13,091 nucleotides of DNA from JBBQVO01 sp038211505 (GCA_038211505.1 JBBQVO010000091.1:1-13091), one strand, 5' to 3'. Counted from the stretch's first letter, positions 1 to 8,402 are shown. Translations and numbers: made by a program. The notes: generated by a model not told the origin, from the letters alone.

Positions 1-590
1 CGGCCGTACGTCGGCTTCATGCCGACGACGCCGCACAGCGCGGCGGGCTGGCGGATGCTGCCGCCGGTGTCGGAGCCGAGCGCGTAGGTCGCTTCGCCGG
101 CGGCGACGGCGGCGGCGGAGCCGCCGGACGATCCGCCCGGCACGCGCGTGAGATCCCACGGGTTGTGCGTCGGCCGGTAAGCGGAGTTCTCGGTCGATGA
201 GCCCATCGCGAACTCGTCCATATTCGTCTTGCCGATCATCACGGCGCCGCTATCGAACAGCCGATCGACGACGGTTGCGTTGTATGGCGGGACGAAATGC
301 TCGAGCATTCTCGACCCGCACGTCGTTGCCACGCCTTTCGTCGCCAGCAGATCCTTGATCGCGACTGGCACGCCGAGCAGCGCGCCTCGCTCGCCGGCGG
401 CGATGCGCGCATCCGCCGCGTCGGCCTGCGTGAGCGCGCGATCGCCGGTGACGGTGAGGAATGCCGCGACCCGCTCGTCAACGGCCGAAACGCGATCGAG
501 CGCGGCCTGCGTCAGGTCGCGCGACGACACTTCGCGCCTGTGCAGCAGCGCCGTGGCGTCGGAGATCGTGAGGTAGTGCAGGCCATCCAT
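1..590 (-). CDS. gatA: Asp-tRNA(Asn)/Glu-tRNA(Gln) amidotransferase subunit A, partial (3' end beyond window)
   Basis: Amidase-signature subunit of the GatCAB complex. It releases ammonia from glutamine so that misacylated Asp-tRNA(Asn) or Glu-tRNA(Gln) can be converted to Asn-tRNA or Gln-tRNA in the cytoplasm. The first 196 codons are present and the gene runs off the left edge. The amidase Lys-Ser-Ser triad is visible: K79 in GVPVAIKD, the cis-serine at about S154 in PGGSSGGSAAAVA, and the nucleophile S178 in GSDTGGSIR. These numbers match those known for Staphylococcus aureus GatA. The ATG at 590 lies two bases after the gatC stop and has no clear ribosome binding site, so translation is probably coupled to gatC. 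About 480 residues are typical for the family, so more than half the gene is missing here. Family identity is very secure. Confidence 0.97.
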   Translation of the reverse strand, partial: MDGLHYLTISDATALLHRREVSSRDLTQAALDRVSAVDERVAAFLTVTGDRALTQADAADARIAAGERGALLGVPVAIKDLLATKGVATTCGSRMLEHFVPPYNATVVDRLFDSGAVMIGKTNMDEFAMGSSTENSAYRPTHNPWDLTRVPGGSSGGSAAAVAAGEATYALGSDTGGSIRQPAALCGVVGMKPTYG

Positions 591-592
591 CG

Positions 593-880
593 CTATTCGA
601 GAACCGCCCGCACGCGCAGATAGCCGTCGTCCGTGTTCGGCGCCATCGCCAGCACCTCATCGCGCGGGAGCGACGGCCGCGAGACATCGTCGGCCATGAC
701 GTTGCGCAGCGGCAGCGTGTGCGCCGTCGGCTCGACGCCGTCGGTCTCGACGGCGTTCAGCGCGTCGAAGTGGCCGATGATCTCCGACAGTTGCGTGGAG
801 TACATCTCAACTTCGTCGGCGCTGAGTTCGACGCGCGCCAGTTTGGCGATGTGCGTGACGACATCGTGATCCAGCTTCAT
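593..880 (-). CDS. gatC: Asp-tRNA(Asn)/Glu-tRNA(Gln) amidotransferase subunit C
   Basis: Small 95-residue subunit that wraps around and stabilises GatA in the GatCAB amidotransferase. Its length is normal for the family. Typical GatC features are visible: the N-terminal helix with HIAKLARVEL, a central helix with LSEIIGHFDAL, then a VEPTAH segment and a C-terminal stretch with LRNVMADDV and an SLPRDEVLAMAP-like ending. The stop codon is two bases before the gatA start. The ATG at 880 gives the conserved N terminus. Upstream, 54 bp separate it from the stop of a methyltransferase on the same strand, with no obvious terminator or strong promoter, so co-transcription with that gene is possible. 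gatB is not in the window. Confidence 0.96.
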   Translation of the reverse strand: MKLDHDVVTHIAKLARVELSADEVEMYSTQLSEIIGHFDALNAVETDGVEPTAHTLPLRNVMADDVSRPSLPRDEVLAMAPNTDDGYLRVRAVLE

Positions 881-934
881 ATCGCCAGCGTACCGGCTGC
901 CGAACGGACGTGACAGCGGGAGCGGAGCCGTGAG

Positions 935-2191
935 TCAGTCGGCGCGGAACGAGCGCACGTCGAGGCCGCCTGGCGCTTCGAGGCTGATGTGCAGCGGGTT
1001 GCCCGGCTGATAGTCGCTGTTTAACGGCAGCTCGATCTCTGTCCACGCGCCGGCCGGCGCCGAGAACTGCAGCTCAGAGAGCATGACGAGCGCGCCAGCG
1101 TTGTCGTGCCAGACGCGCGCGCGGCCGCCGCCTCCTCGCGCGACCAGCCGAACGCGCGATCGCGCTTCGTCGCTGAACAGATAGAGGTCGCCACGATCGT
1201 CGCATCGTCGCCAGGCGACGCCGGCGTCGCCGCGCATAACGTCGGCCCAGCCGCCGCCGATGTGCATCTCGTCGTTCTCGCCCATTGCGACGGCGGCGTC
1301 GCGCGGCGAGCGGTAGTAAGCGAGGTGGCTCGCCTCAAAGAGATCGGTCGGAAAGTGCAACCGGAACGGGCGTGCCGTCTTCCGCGCGCGGACGAAGAGG
1401 TGGTAGCGATGATGCCCATGCGTGACGCGCGACACGCCGTTGTTGAGGATCGCGCGGAAGACGCGGCGCGGCGTGCTGACCGGCGGATAGATGTCGATGT
1501 CCTGCATCCGCTCGACGCCATACCCGCAGCCGGCGACGAGATCGCGCAACTCCTTGTAGGTGTATTCACGGCTGTGGCGAGAGCCCTTGAGCGGCGATCC
1601 GAGATGGTACGGGTCGTAGAGATTCTCGCCGTACAGCAGATCGGCGATGCTGTCCGCGCGCGACGCGTTCGGTGTCGAGATGACGAGTGCGCCGCCGGGT
1701 TTTAACACGCGGTGGATCTCGCTCAGCGTGTGCACCGGGTTCTCCGTGAGATGCTCGATCACCTCACACCATGTGACGAGATCGAACGACGCGTCGTCGT
1801 AGGGGAAGCGCTCGCGCTCCGCATCAAAGCAGTCGCAGGTGAACGTGTATTGCTCGCCGTATTCGGGATTCTCGACGTGGCTGATGATTTGAGGCCGTCC
1901 GTCCGTCGCGAATCCGGTCAGTGACAGATCGTAGTTGCGGAACTTCTGGAGCAGGAGTGTGATGTGGAACGGCGGGCTGCCGATCTCGAGCGCACGCCCG
2001 CGCTCCATCGGATTCGGCACGTAACGCAGTATCTCGCGCCAAAGCGGCAGTCCGCCGTCCACCAGCTGTCGGTGGCGCGCGTTGTTGCGGAACTCCCAGT
2101 CGAACCCGAGGAGGTACGCCGCGAGCGACGCACCGTCGTGCTCGTCGATCTGCCGCGGAGGTGGCGTCTCAGCGTCTGGAGTTTCAGCCAT
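935..2191 (-). CDS. SAM-dependent class I methyltransferase with extra C-terminal domain
   Basis: Predicted 418-residue cytosolic protein. A Rossmann methyltransferase core of the type 11 class spans about residues 64-175: a motif I-like strand and turn (RALEIGSPPFH, 66-76), the FDLVTWCEVIEHL segment (136-148) and the RVLKPGGALVISTPN segment (161-175). Motif I is unusual because the glycine-rich GxGxG turn is replaced by GSPPFH. The last 100 or so residues (from about 308) look like an appended beta-rich domain rather than part of the methyltransferase fold. The frame is open back to an ATG at 2287, but I prefer the ATG at 2191. It leaves a 125-bp divergent spacer, and a possible -10 box lies just upstream. 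Neither start has a good ribosome binding site. The substrate is unknown. The divergent partner is also a methyltransferase, which hints at sugar, cell-envelope or lipid modification. Confidence 0.85.
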   Translation of the reverse strand: MAETPDAETPPPRQIDEHDGASLAAYLLGFDWEFRNNARHRQLVDGGLPLWREILRYVPNPMERGRALEIGSPPFHITLLLQKFRNYDLSLTGFATDGRPQIISHVENPEYGEQYTFTCDCFDAERERFPYDDASFDLVTWCEVIEHLTENPVHTLSEIHRVLKPGGALVISTPNASRADSIADLLYGENLYDPYHLGSPLKGSRHSREYTYKELRDLVAGCGYGVERMQDIDIYPPVSTPRRVFRAILNNGVSRVTHGHHRYHLFVRARKTARPFRLHFPTDLFEASHLAYYRSPRDAAVAMGENDEMHIGGGWADVMRGDAGVAWRRCDDRGDLYLFSDEARSRVRLVARGGGGRARVWHDNAGALVMLSELQFSAPAGAWTEIELPLNSDYQPGNPLHISLEAPGGLDVRSFRAD

Positions 2192-2197
2192 ACCGTG

Positions 2198-2226
2198 ATT
2201 GAACGACGGATCGCCCGCCGATGCAA
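2198..2226 (-). promoter_or_regulatory. Possible promoter for the leftward methyltransferase, leaderless type
   Basis: Read on the minus strand, TTGCAT (2226-2221) is followed after 17 bp by TTCAAT (2203-2198), and the ATG at 2191 begins six bases later. Both hexamers match consensus only partly. The absent ribosome binding site and this spacing would fit a transcript starting at or near the ATG. This is inference from spacing alone. Confidence 0.25.
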
Positions 2227-2316
2227 CACATATCTCCGCGGCACACGATTTGACGAGTGCATCGGCTAGCTGCCGGTCTGCTACCATGCTTGCGGCGGGA
2301 GTACCTGGAAGGATCT

Positions 2317-3102
2317 ATGATCGACGCGCCCGGCAGGGCCGAGGTGGCGCTCGGGAACCCAAGCTTCGTCTGGCGGTTCGGGCAGGATCGCCGCCTCAAC
2401 CTCATTCGGCACTTCGCTCCGCTCGAAGGGGCGCGCATCCTCGACATCGGCTGCGGGCTCGGCGTCTACGTGCGCAAGTTCCGCGACTTCAGCGACCACG
2501 TCTACGGCATCGACGTCGATCCGAAGCGCCTGCGTGAGGGCGCGCGCACGACGCCCGGCCTGATGCTCTCTGCGAGCGAGACACTGCCGTTCCGCGACGA
2601 GACGTTCGATGTCGTCGTCCTCAACGAAGTGATCGAGCATGTGCGTGACGATGCGGCGACGCTCGCGGAGGCGTTGCGCGTGATCGCGCCGGGCGGGCAC
2701 ATCGCGATCTACGCGCCGAACCGGCTGTACCCGTTCGAGACGCACGGGATCTATGTCGGAAGCAGATTTATCTTCGGCAATATTCCCTTGATCAACTGGC
2801 TGCCGAACCCGCTGCGCAACAAACTGGTGCCGCATGCGCGAGCGTACACCAAGCGTGGCATCCGTCGCACATTCGAGAAGCTGCCGGTGCGCGTGAACGT
2901 CGACACGTATGTCTACCCCGGCTTCGACAACGTGATCGCGCGTCGCAAGCGGGTCGGCGGCATCTTGCGGGCGGTGCTGTATCGTGCGGAGCGAACGCCG
3001 CTGAGGGTGTTCGGGCTCTCGCACTTCATCGTGATCGAGAAGCCCGCGCGTGGCGCGGCGCCGGGCGGGGCAGGGCAGGCGGCAGGGGTTGTGGGGCAGT
3101 AG
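2317..3102 (+). CDS. SAM-dependent class I methyltransferase (type 11)
   Basis: Predicted 261-residue methyltransferase. The SAM-binding motif I is canonical (ILDIGCGLGVYV, 41-52). The acidic end of the second strand is GIDVDP (64-69). The motif IV-like segment FDVVVLNEVIEH (97-108) and the post-IV segment VIAPGGHIAIYAPN (122-135) follow. The C-terminal half has hydrophobic and basic stretches (150-235) of the kind seen in methyltransferases acting on lipid-linked sugars or quinone-like substrates; that is inference. The frame is open upstream to 2257, but the ATG at 2317 is chosen because GGAAGGA (2307-2313) sits just before it. The tail after residue 245 is low-complexity Gly/Ala. The stop at 3100-3102 is part of the ribosome binding site of the penicillin-binding protein, so the two are probably co-transcribed. 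Exact substrate unknown. Confidence 0.88.
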   Translation: MIDAPGRAEVALGNPSFVWRFGQDRRLNLIRHFAPLEGARILDIGCGLGVYVRKFRDFSDHVYGIDVDPKRLREGARTTPGLMLSASETLPFRDETFDVVVLNEVIEHVRDDAATLAEALRVIAPGGHIAIYAPNRLYPFETHGIYVGSRFIFGNIPLINWLPNPLRNKLVPHARAYTKRGIRRTFEKLPVRVNVDTYVYPGFDNVIARRKRVGGILRAVLYRAERTPLRVFGLSHFIVIEKPARGAAPGGAGQAAGVVGQ

Positions 3103-3106
3103 GAGG
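3101..3106 (+). promoter_or_regulatory. Ribosome binding site that fixes the TTG start of the penicillin-binding protein
   Basis: A perfect AGGAGG lies six bases before the TTG at 3113 and overlaps the TAG stop of the upstream methyltransferase (3100-3102). No comparable site precedes the other possible starts at 3050 (inside the methyltransferase gene) or 3140. The overlap suggests re-initiation by ribosomes finishing the upstream gene. Confidence 0.75.
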
Positions 3107-3112
3107 ATCAGG

Positions 3113-5953
3113 TTGGCAAGGAACTTCGCGACGCGAAGAATGCTGCGGAACAGGCTGCGCAACGGCAACGCGAAAGGCCAGGGCGGCAGCGCGCCACGCT
3201 GGCTGCAGGTGCTGCTTGGCGCGGTCGGTCTCGGCGTGATTGCGCTGGCGGTCGCGGGCGGCGCCGGCTACGGCGTCTACCGCTCGTACGCCAACAGCCT
3301 GCAGCCGCCGGATCAGGTGATCGCGCAGCAGCCGTCGGGCGGCGCGCAGATCTTCGACCGTCACGGCAACCTGCTCTACGAGTACGTCGACGACCGCTCC
3401 GGCCTGCGCTCGCCCGTGAAGCTGGAAGACATCTCGCCCTACCTCATCGCCGCCACGATTTCGACGGAAGACGCCAGCTTCTGGGCCAACCCCGGTGTGA
3501 ACACGCGCGGACTGATCCGCGCCGGCCTGGAATTCGCGCATCTCAGGAGCGCGGATGCGGGCAGCACAACCGGCGGCAGCTCGATTACGCAGCAGCTCGT
3601 GAAGAACGTCTACATCCCGGCCGATGAGCGATACCAGCGTTCGGCGAAGCGCAAGCTGAAAGAGACCGTCTACGCGCTCGAGCTTTCACGCCAGTACTCG
3701 AAGAACCAGATCCTCGAGTGGTACCTCAACCAGATCCCGTATGGCGGCCTCTATAACGGCGTCGAGGCCGCGTCCGAAGGCTACTTCGGCAAGCACGCCA
3801 AGGATCTGACGCTTCCGGAAGCCGCCATGCTCGCGGGCATCCCGGCGAGCCCGTCGCAGTACGATCCGGCGAGTCACCCGGAAGCGGCGACCAACCGCCG
3901 CAACGAAGTGCTTCGACTGATGCGCACCCGGGAACGGACGGAAGTCGACGACAACGGACAGAAGATTCCCGCTTCGCGCTTCCAGATCGATGACAGCGGC
4001 GGGAAGCTCGATATCACGGATACGGCGTTCTACGTGTCGACGCTGACGCCGTTGAACATCGTGGCGCGGCGGTTCCCGGTGCAGGCGCCGCACTGGGTCT
4101 TCGACCAGATCCAGCCCCAGCTCGAGCACGACTACGGCCAGGAGGCGCTCTACCGCGGCGGCCTGCGCGTGACGACGACGCTCGATCTCGATTTGCAAAA
4201 GAAGGGGCAAGATGCCATCGAGAACTGGATCAGCCAGTTTGAAGATTCGTCCGACGCGCACAACGGCGCCATCGTTTCGATCGACCCGCGCACCTCGGAG
4301 GTGCTCGTCTACGTCGGTTCACGGGATTACTTCAATACGGACATTGAGGGTGAGAACGACAACGCGTCATCGCTCAACTCCCCCGGCTCGACGCTGAAAC
4401 CGTTCACATACACGGCCGCCTTCGAGCGTCTCGGCTGGGGGCCGGGCACGGAGATTCTCGATACGCCCGTGTCGTTTCCGGATCAGGACGGCAAAACGTT
4501 CACGCCTCGAAACCCGAGCGGTGACTTCCACGGCGTGATCAGCGCGCACGATGCACTCGGCAACTCGCTGAACATCCCGGCGGTGAAGGTGGCGGAGTCG
4601 GTGGGCATCGACAACGTCGCCGCTGAGTACAAGAAGTTCGGCATCACAGGCCTTGACGGCCGCGGCTTCGGTCCCTCGATTACGGTCGGTGGGATCGACG
4701 TGAAGCTGATCGACGTCACGTATGCGTACACGGTGCTCGCGAATAACGGCATCATGCGCGGCGTGCCGACGCGGCTGCAGCTCGACGCGGGCAATCGCAA
4801 GCTTGATCCTGTGACGATCCTGCAGGTGACGCGGCAGGACGGCACGGTGCTCTACCCGACGACCGAGGATCATCGTGTGAAGGTGCAGGAGGAGCAGGTG
4901 GTCGCGCCTCAGGTGGCGTACCAGACCAACAGCATCCTCACCGACCCGAGCGCGTTCTGCATCACCTACGGTTGCGGCGCGTTGAGTATCGGCCGCGCAT
5001 GGGGCGTAAAGACGGGGACCAGCGAGCCGTTTGAGGACACGAAAACGCTCATCGGCGAAACATGGACGTACGGGTACACGCCGGATCTCGTCACCGGCGT
5101 GTGGGCCGGTAACGCGGACAACTCGCCGGTGCATAACATCACGTCGACGTCGATCTCGTATCGCGCCGTGCGCGACTTCATGATCGCGGCGCTCGCCGAT
5201 ACGCCGGTCACGGAGTTCACGCGTCCGCCGGGGCTGTCGGAGATCGACACCTGTACGCCATCCGGGCTGAAGGCGGGCCCAACGTGCGGGCGTCGGGTGA
5301 AGAACCTGATCCCGGATGATTCGCCCGTCACGAAGAAAGAAGACGACTGGTGGAGGACGGTGAAGGTCGACATACGGAATGGGTTGCTCGCGACGGAGTT
5401 GACGCCGCCGCAATTCGTCCAGCAACGCACGGGTCTCAACGTTCCGCCGGAGGCGCTCGGCCAGTGCGGCGAGCATGACCCCGGGACGTACTGTTGGCTG
5501 ATCGACTGGGGACGATATCTCAACGCCGCCGCGCCGACGGATAAGAGCAACGGTCAGGCGCCCGACGTGATCGCGTCGCCGCATGATAGAGATCGCGTCA
5601 GCGGCAACGTCGCGATTTCCGGACAGGCGGACACGGCCGACTTCGCCGCCTATCGCGTCGAGTACGGGGCCGGGGGGCAGGACGCGGCGCATCCCGTGCT
5701 GGCGTGGAACCTGATTTCACGATCGGAGACGCGCCAACCGAACGGTGGGCTTGCGTTGTGGAATACGAGCGGCCTGCCCGACGGCTCCTACACGATCCGC
5801 CTCGTGCTCGAGACGACGGATCACGGCGAGCTCTCGACGTTCGTCGTCGTCACGATCGGCAACGGCGCCGGTGGCGGCGTGGCGACGCCGCGCGCATCTC
5901 CGGCGCCGCGGGCGACGCCGACGGTTCTGATCAACCTCGGCGGTGGCAACTGA
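3113..5953 (+). CDS. Bifunctional class A penicillin-binding protein (transglycosylase/transpeptidase)
   Basis: Peptidoglycan synthase of 946 residues that polymerises lipid II and cross-links the stem peptides outside the membrane. Order: basic cytoplasmic N terminus; one transmembrane helix (about 30-54); glycosyltransferase family 51 domain (about 85-265) with catalytic Glu in STEDASF (E119), GGSSITQQLVKN (about 154-165), the KLKETVYALELSR helix and EGYFGKHAKDLTLPEAAMLAG; then the transpeptidase domain with nucleophile S426 in the STLK motif (S426-K429), SLN (485-487) and KTG (633-635). After about residue 700 comes a cysteine-containing linker, a beta-sandwich-like domain (about 815-920) and a Pro/Thr/Ala-rich tail. 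All catalytic motifs are present. TTG is chosen as start because of the AGGAGG site; ATG at 3140 would still keep the membrane helix. It resembles PBP1A but is longer at the C terminus than Escherichia coli-type proteins. Confidence 0.95.
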   Translation: MARNFATRRMLRNRLRNGNAKGQGGSAPRWLQVLLGAVGLGVIALAVAGGAGYGVYRSYANSLQPPDQVIAQQPSGGAQIFDRHGNLLYEYVDDRSGLRSPVKLEDISPYLIAATISTEDASFWANPGVNTRGLIRAGLEFAHLRSADAGSTTGGSSITQQLVKNVYIPADERYQRSAKRKLKETVYALELSRQYSKNQILEWYLNQIPYGGLYNGVEAASEGYFGKHAKDLTLPEAAMLAGIPASPSQYDPASHPEAATNRRNEVLRLMRTRERTEVDDNGQKIPASRFQIDDSGGKLDITDTAFYVSTLTPLNIVARRFPVQAPHWVFDQIQPQLEHDYGQEALYRGGLRVTTTLDLDLQKKGQDAIENWISQFEDSSDAHNGAIVSIDPRTSEVLVYVGSRDYFNTDIEGENDNASSLNSPGSTLKPFTYTAAFERLGWGPGTEILDTPVSFPDQDGKTFTPRNPSGDFHGVISAHDALGNSLNIPAVKVAESVGIDNVAAEYKKFGITGLDGRGFGPSITVGGIDVKLIDVTYAYTVLANNGIMRGVPTRLQLDAGNRKLDPVTILQVTRQDGTVLYPTTEDHRVKVQEEQVVAPQVAYQTNSILTDPSAFCITYGCGALSIGRAWGVKTGTSEPFEDTKTLIGETWTYGYTPDLVTGVWAGNADNSPVHNITSTSISYRAVRDFMIAALADTPVTEFTRPPGLSEIDTCTPSGLKAGPTCGRRVKNLIPDDSPVTKKEDDWWRTVKVDIRNGLLATELTPPQFVQQRTGLNVPPEALGQCGEHDPGTYCWLIDWGRYLNAAAPTDKSNGQAPDVIASPHDRDRVSGNVAISGQADTADFAAYRVEYGAGGQDAAHPVLAWNLISRSETRQPNGGLALWNTSGLPDGSYTIRLVLETTDHGELSTFVVVTIGNGAGGGVATPRASPAPRATPTVLINLGGGN

Positions 5954-5999
5954 CCGCTTGATCGCGAGATCGCGTACCTTCCCCGACGTTTTCGTACCG

Positions 6000-8075
6000 T
6001 TACTGCGCGGTCGGCGGGACGTTGTCGGTCTGCGGCTCGTAGACGTACTGCGGCTGCTCGACGTTCGTGATGACGAAGTTGATCGGCGGCGTCACGGGCA
6101 ACATGTCTGGAGACAGCGTCAGCAGACACGAGCCGGAGGTATTGGTGATGCACTGCTGCGTGCGCACGGCTTGATCGGCCGAGTGCCCCGGCGCTATCTG
6201 CCCGCTCCACGCGCCCGTGACCTTCGCTCCCGCAACCGGCGCACTGCCGCTATCGACGATCGACACGGACTCCTCGATCAGCCCCGCCATATCTGATTGC
6301 ACGATGGATGCGACCCGCATGGAGCGCGCAGGCGGCGGCAGCGGTCCCGGAGCTACGGCAGCTTTGCCGGGGTTGAGCATGTCTTCGTAGGCGGTGATCG
6401 CGTAGAGCCAGGCGCCGTCCCGCGCGATTGATGTCTCCCCGGCGGCGGCGGTGTCGTCGTAGATGAAGCCGCGGCGAAAGCCGGCGGCGATGGATGCAGC
6501 GCGTTTGGTGTGCCGCCACTCCCACATCGACCAGGGCTCGACGGCGTGATCTCCGGCGCCCGTGAGAAACGTCGCCGCGGCGAGCGGCGCGCCACCGTTG
6601 GCGCCTACGACGCGATCAGCGGCGACGCCGGCGTTGAGCCCGGCGATCCAGCCGATGCTCGCGGTGGCCGCCTGCTCGAGCAGCGGGTCGTGCGTCATCT
6701 GCGCGAGGTATGTGGCATCGACGGCGCGGCCGAGGAACCAGGCGATGCCGATCACCGCATCGTCGCCCTCTCCGACGAGCGGCGACGACGATACGTCGTC
6801 CCACTGTCCGGCGGCGGTGACGCCGACGACGGCATCGGTCACGCCGGGCGGCACGATCGCGAAGATGTCGCGAGCGGCGACGTCGTGATATTGCGCGGCG
6901 ATCTTGGCCGCCGCATCCACCCAGAGTTTGTGATCGGGATGCGACGGCAGATCCTTCCACATGCGGAACATCGCTTCGAGATGCGGTAGCGCGTCGCCGC
7001 TGCGCCGGTCCATCGTCCGCAGGTCGTATGTCGCGATCACGGCGCGGACGGCGGCCGCCGCGCGATCGAGCGCCGCTTGATCGCCGGCATACCGGTAGAG
7101 ATCGTAGTCGATGCCGGAGCGATGGACGTCGTCGAGCGCGGCGGGCGCGTGGTCCGCCAACCATTGCTCAGCGAGTTTCGCGCGGCGGTACGCGCGCTCG
7201 GCCTTGTCGGGATCCGTGGCTCGATACGTCGCCGCGAACCGGGCGAGCCCGCGTAATCCGGCGACGGTGCTGAGTGTGCTGCTGCCTCCGCTGAAGGGGC
7301 GCGTCGGCGACGCATCGTGGATCTCGCCCGTCGCCGGATCGCCGACGAGTAGCAGATAGTCGATTGTGCGGTCGATCGCCGCGCCGAGACGCCGCTTCTG
7401 ATCCTCCGTCATCGAAGGCTTGCGCTGATCGGCGATGGCGAGCAGGCCGATGAGAAACTCGGCGTGAGCGGCGGAGGATCCGTCGCGCGCGTTGTTCTCG
7501 TAGAGGCCATTATCGAGTTCGGGCGGCGCTGACCGTACGTCGGTGTTGTCGAGACCGATCGATGTGAACGTATGCTGGAACATCACGAAGCGGTCGATCG
7601 GGAAGACGTCCGTCGCCAGATGCACACCGGGTGACTCGACGGACAGCCGGTACGCGCCGGGCTGACTGACGCTGGAGAAATCCGCCACCCAGAGCGGGAT
7701 GCTCCAGGCGGTGCCCGCGTACACCGCATGTCCTGTCGCGACCTGCTCGTGACGGGCGTTCGTGAGCCGCCACTGAAACGCGAGGCCCTGCGGAATCGCC
7801 GCCGCCGGGTCGTTCTGGCGAATCATCACGCGCTTCGTCGCCGTGGCTTCGTAGCCGAGCGTGCTGTAGAGCAGCGTGTACGACTGATCGCCGCCCGTGT
7901 ACGTGTCGGGCACGTTGAACTTCGCCCGGCCGCCTCCGAAGACGCAGCTCGCCGCCAGCACGGCGGCGATCGCGACCACGATTGGTGCAACCGCGAGCCG
8001 CTGCCGCGTCGTGCCGGAGCGCCGTCGCGTTGAGACTCGTGCATGGTCGATGAAGTACGTGTTCACGCGAAGCAT
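6000..8075 (-). CDS. Putative secreted lipoprotein, glycoside hydrolase family 9-like (cellulase Ig-like domain plus helical barrel)
   Basis: 691 residues. A basic N terminus and hydrophobic helix (about 27-42) end in LAASC with C44, a plausible lipobox, so the protein is probably exported and lipid-anchored. Residues about 65-165 resemble the N-terminal Ig-like domain of family 9 cellulases (YSTLGYEATATKRVMIR, then PGAYRLSVESPG). Residues about 195-570 are helix-rich with pairs typical of an (alpha/alpha)6 barrel, including WIAGLNAG and a late GETSIARDGAWLYAI segment. The last 100 residues look like another Ig-type beta domain (SAPVAGAKVTGAW). The family 9 DAGD catalytic motif expected after the Ig domain is not seen, so activity as a glycosidase is uncertain. 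The gene converges with the penicillin-binding protein (46 bp between stops, no clear terminator seen). The ATG at 8075 is preceded directly by a weak GTAGG. Confidence 0.7.
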   Translation of the reverse strand: MLRVNTYFIDHARVSTRRRSGTTRQRLAVAPIVVAIAAVLAASCVFGGGRAKFNVPDTYTGGDQSYTLLYSTLGYEATATKRVMIRQNDPAAAIPQGLAFQWRLTNARHEQVATGHAVYAGTAWSIPLWVADFSSVSQPGAYRLSVESPGVHLATDVFPIDRFVMFQHTFTSIGLDNTDVRSAPPELDNGLYENNARDGSSAAHAEFLIGLLAIADQRKPSMTEDQKRRLGAAIDRTIDYLLLVGDPATGEIHDASPTRPFSGGSSTLSTVAGLRGLARFAATYRATDPDKAERAYRRAKLAEQWLADHAPAALDDVHRSGIDYDLYRYAGDQAALDRAAAAVRAVIATYDLRTMDRRSGDALPHLEAMFRMWKDLPSHPDHKLWVDAAAKIAAQYHDVAARDIFAIVPPGVTDAVVGVTAAGQWDDVSSSPLVGEGDDAVIGIAWFLGRAVDATYLAQMTHDPLLEQAATASIGWIAGLNAGVAADRVVGANGGAPLAAATFLTGAGDHAVEPWSMWEWRHTKRAASIAAGFRRGFIYDDTAAAGETSIARDGAWLYAITAYEDMLNPGKAAVAPGPLPPPARSMRVASIVQSDMAGLIEESVSIVDSGSAPVAGAKVTGAWSGQIAPGHSADQAVRTQQCITNTSGSCLLTLSPDMLPVTPPINFVITNVEQPQYVYEPQTDNVPPTAQ

Positions 8076-8188
8076 CCTACATGTACGCCGCCACGAGCGC
8101 GCGCGCCGATGTCTTCAGTGCTCAGGCGCGTTCTGTGCCCTCTGTGGATCATTCGGCGTTTGTCGAAGATCGGATGGTCGATACTCAG

Positions 8189-8216
8189 TTGCCGCGTATC
8201 GACGACCGTCTATACT
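8189..8216 (+). promoter_or_regulatory. Probable promoter of tRNA-Leu
   Basis: TTGCCG (8189-8194) and TATACT (8211-8216) are separated by 16 bp and match four and five of six positions of the sigma-70-type consensus. Transcription would begin near 8223, about 19 bases before the tRNA-Leu 5' end. No second promoter is obvious before tRNA-Cys, so both tRNAs may share this one. Confidence 0.6.
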
Positions 8217-8241
8217 GTGATGCCGCGCGTTCGCGGCTTCG

Positions 8242-8328
8242 GCCGAGGTGGTGGAATAGGCAGACACGCGGTCTTGAGGGGGCCGTGCCCGCAAGGGTGT
8301 AGGAGTTCAAATCTCCTCCTCGGCACCA
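8242..8328 (+). tRNA. tRNA-Leu (anticodon GAG)
   Basis: An 87-nt class II tRNA. The acceptor stem GCCGAGG pairs with CCTCGGC, followed by A and an encoded CCA. The anticodon stem CGGTC/GGCCG encloses the loop TTGAGGG with anticodon GAG at 8276-8278. A long variable arm (gccc/gggt) and a T arm with AGGAG, TTCAAAT and CTCCT are present. The long variable arm and GAG anticodon make leucine certain; it reads CUC and CUU codons. Confidence 0.97.
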
Positions 8329-8346
8329 ACAGGTTCACTCCCCGCG

Positions 8347-8370
8347 TCCGCCCGCGTTCCGCCGGGCGGA
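8347..8370 (+). terminator. Hairpin between tRNA-Leu and tRNA-Cys
   Basis: TCCGCCCG (8347-8354) and CGGGCGGA (8363-8370) form a perfect 8-bp GC-rich stem with an 8-nt loop, followed by TCTGTTTG. The T tract is short and interrupted, so this may be a weak terminator or a processing signal in a shared tRNA transcript. Confidence 0.4.
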
Positions 8371-8402
8371 TCTGTTTGCCGCCAGAGGGCAGCGGTTCAG
8401 AG

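Noticed and set aside
1106..1705. 199-codon open frame on the plus strand
   Set aside because: It is antisense to the leftward methyltransferase and has no ribosome binding site or motif.
2192..2287. N-terminal extension of the leftward methyltransferase to ATG 2287
   Set aside because: The extra 32 residues have no ribosome binding site, would consume the divergent promoter region and add no conserved segment.
2281..3168. 295-codon open frame on the minus strand
   Set aside because: It is antisense to the rightward methyltransferase, whose SAM motifs are clear. Its composition is Arg/Ala/Val-rich with no family features.
4367..5692. 441-codon open frame on the minus strand
   Set aside because: It lies wholly opposite the penicillin-binding protein transpeptidase and C-terminal regions, is very Arg-rich and shows no recognisable motif. 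Long antisense frames are common in GC-rich coding DNA.
5954..5999. Possible terminator between the convergent penicillin-binding protein and lipoprotein genes
   Set aside because: There is a GATCGCG direct repeat and very short inverted repeats, but no stable stem followed by a T tract on either strand.
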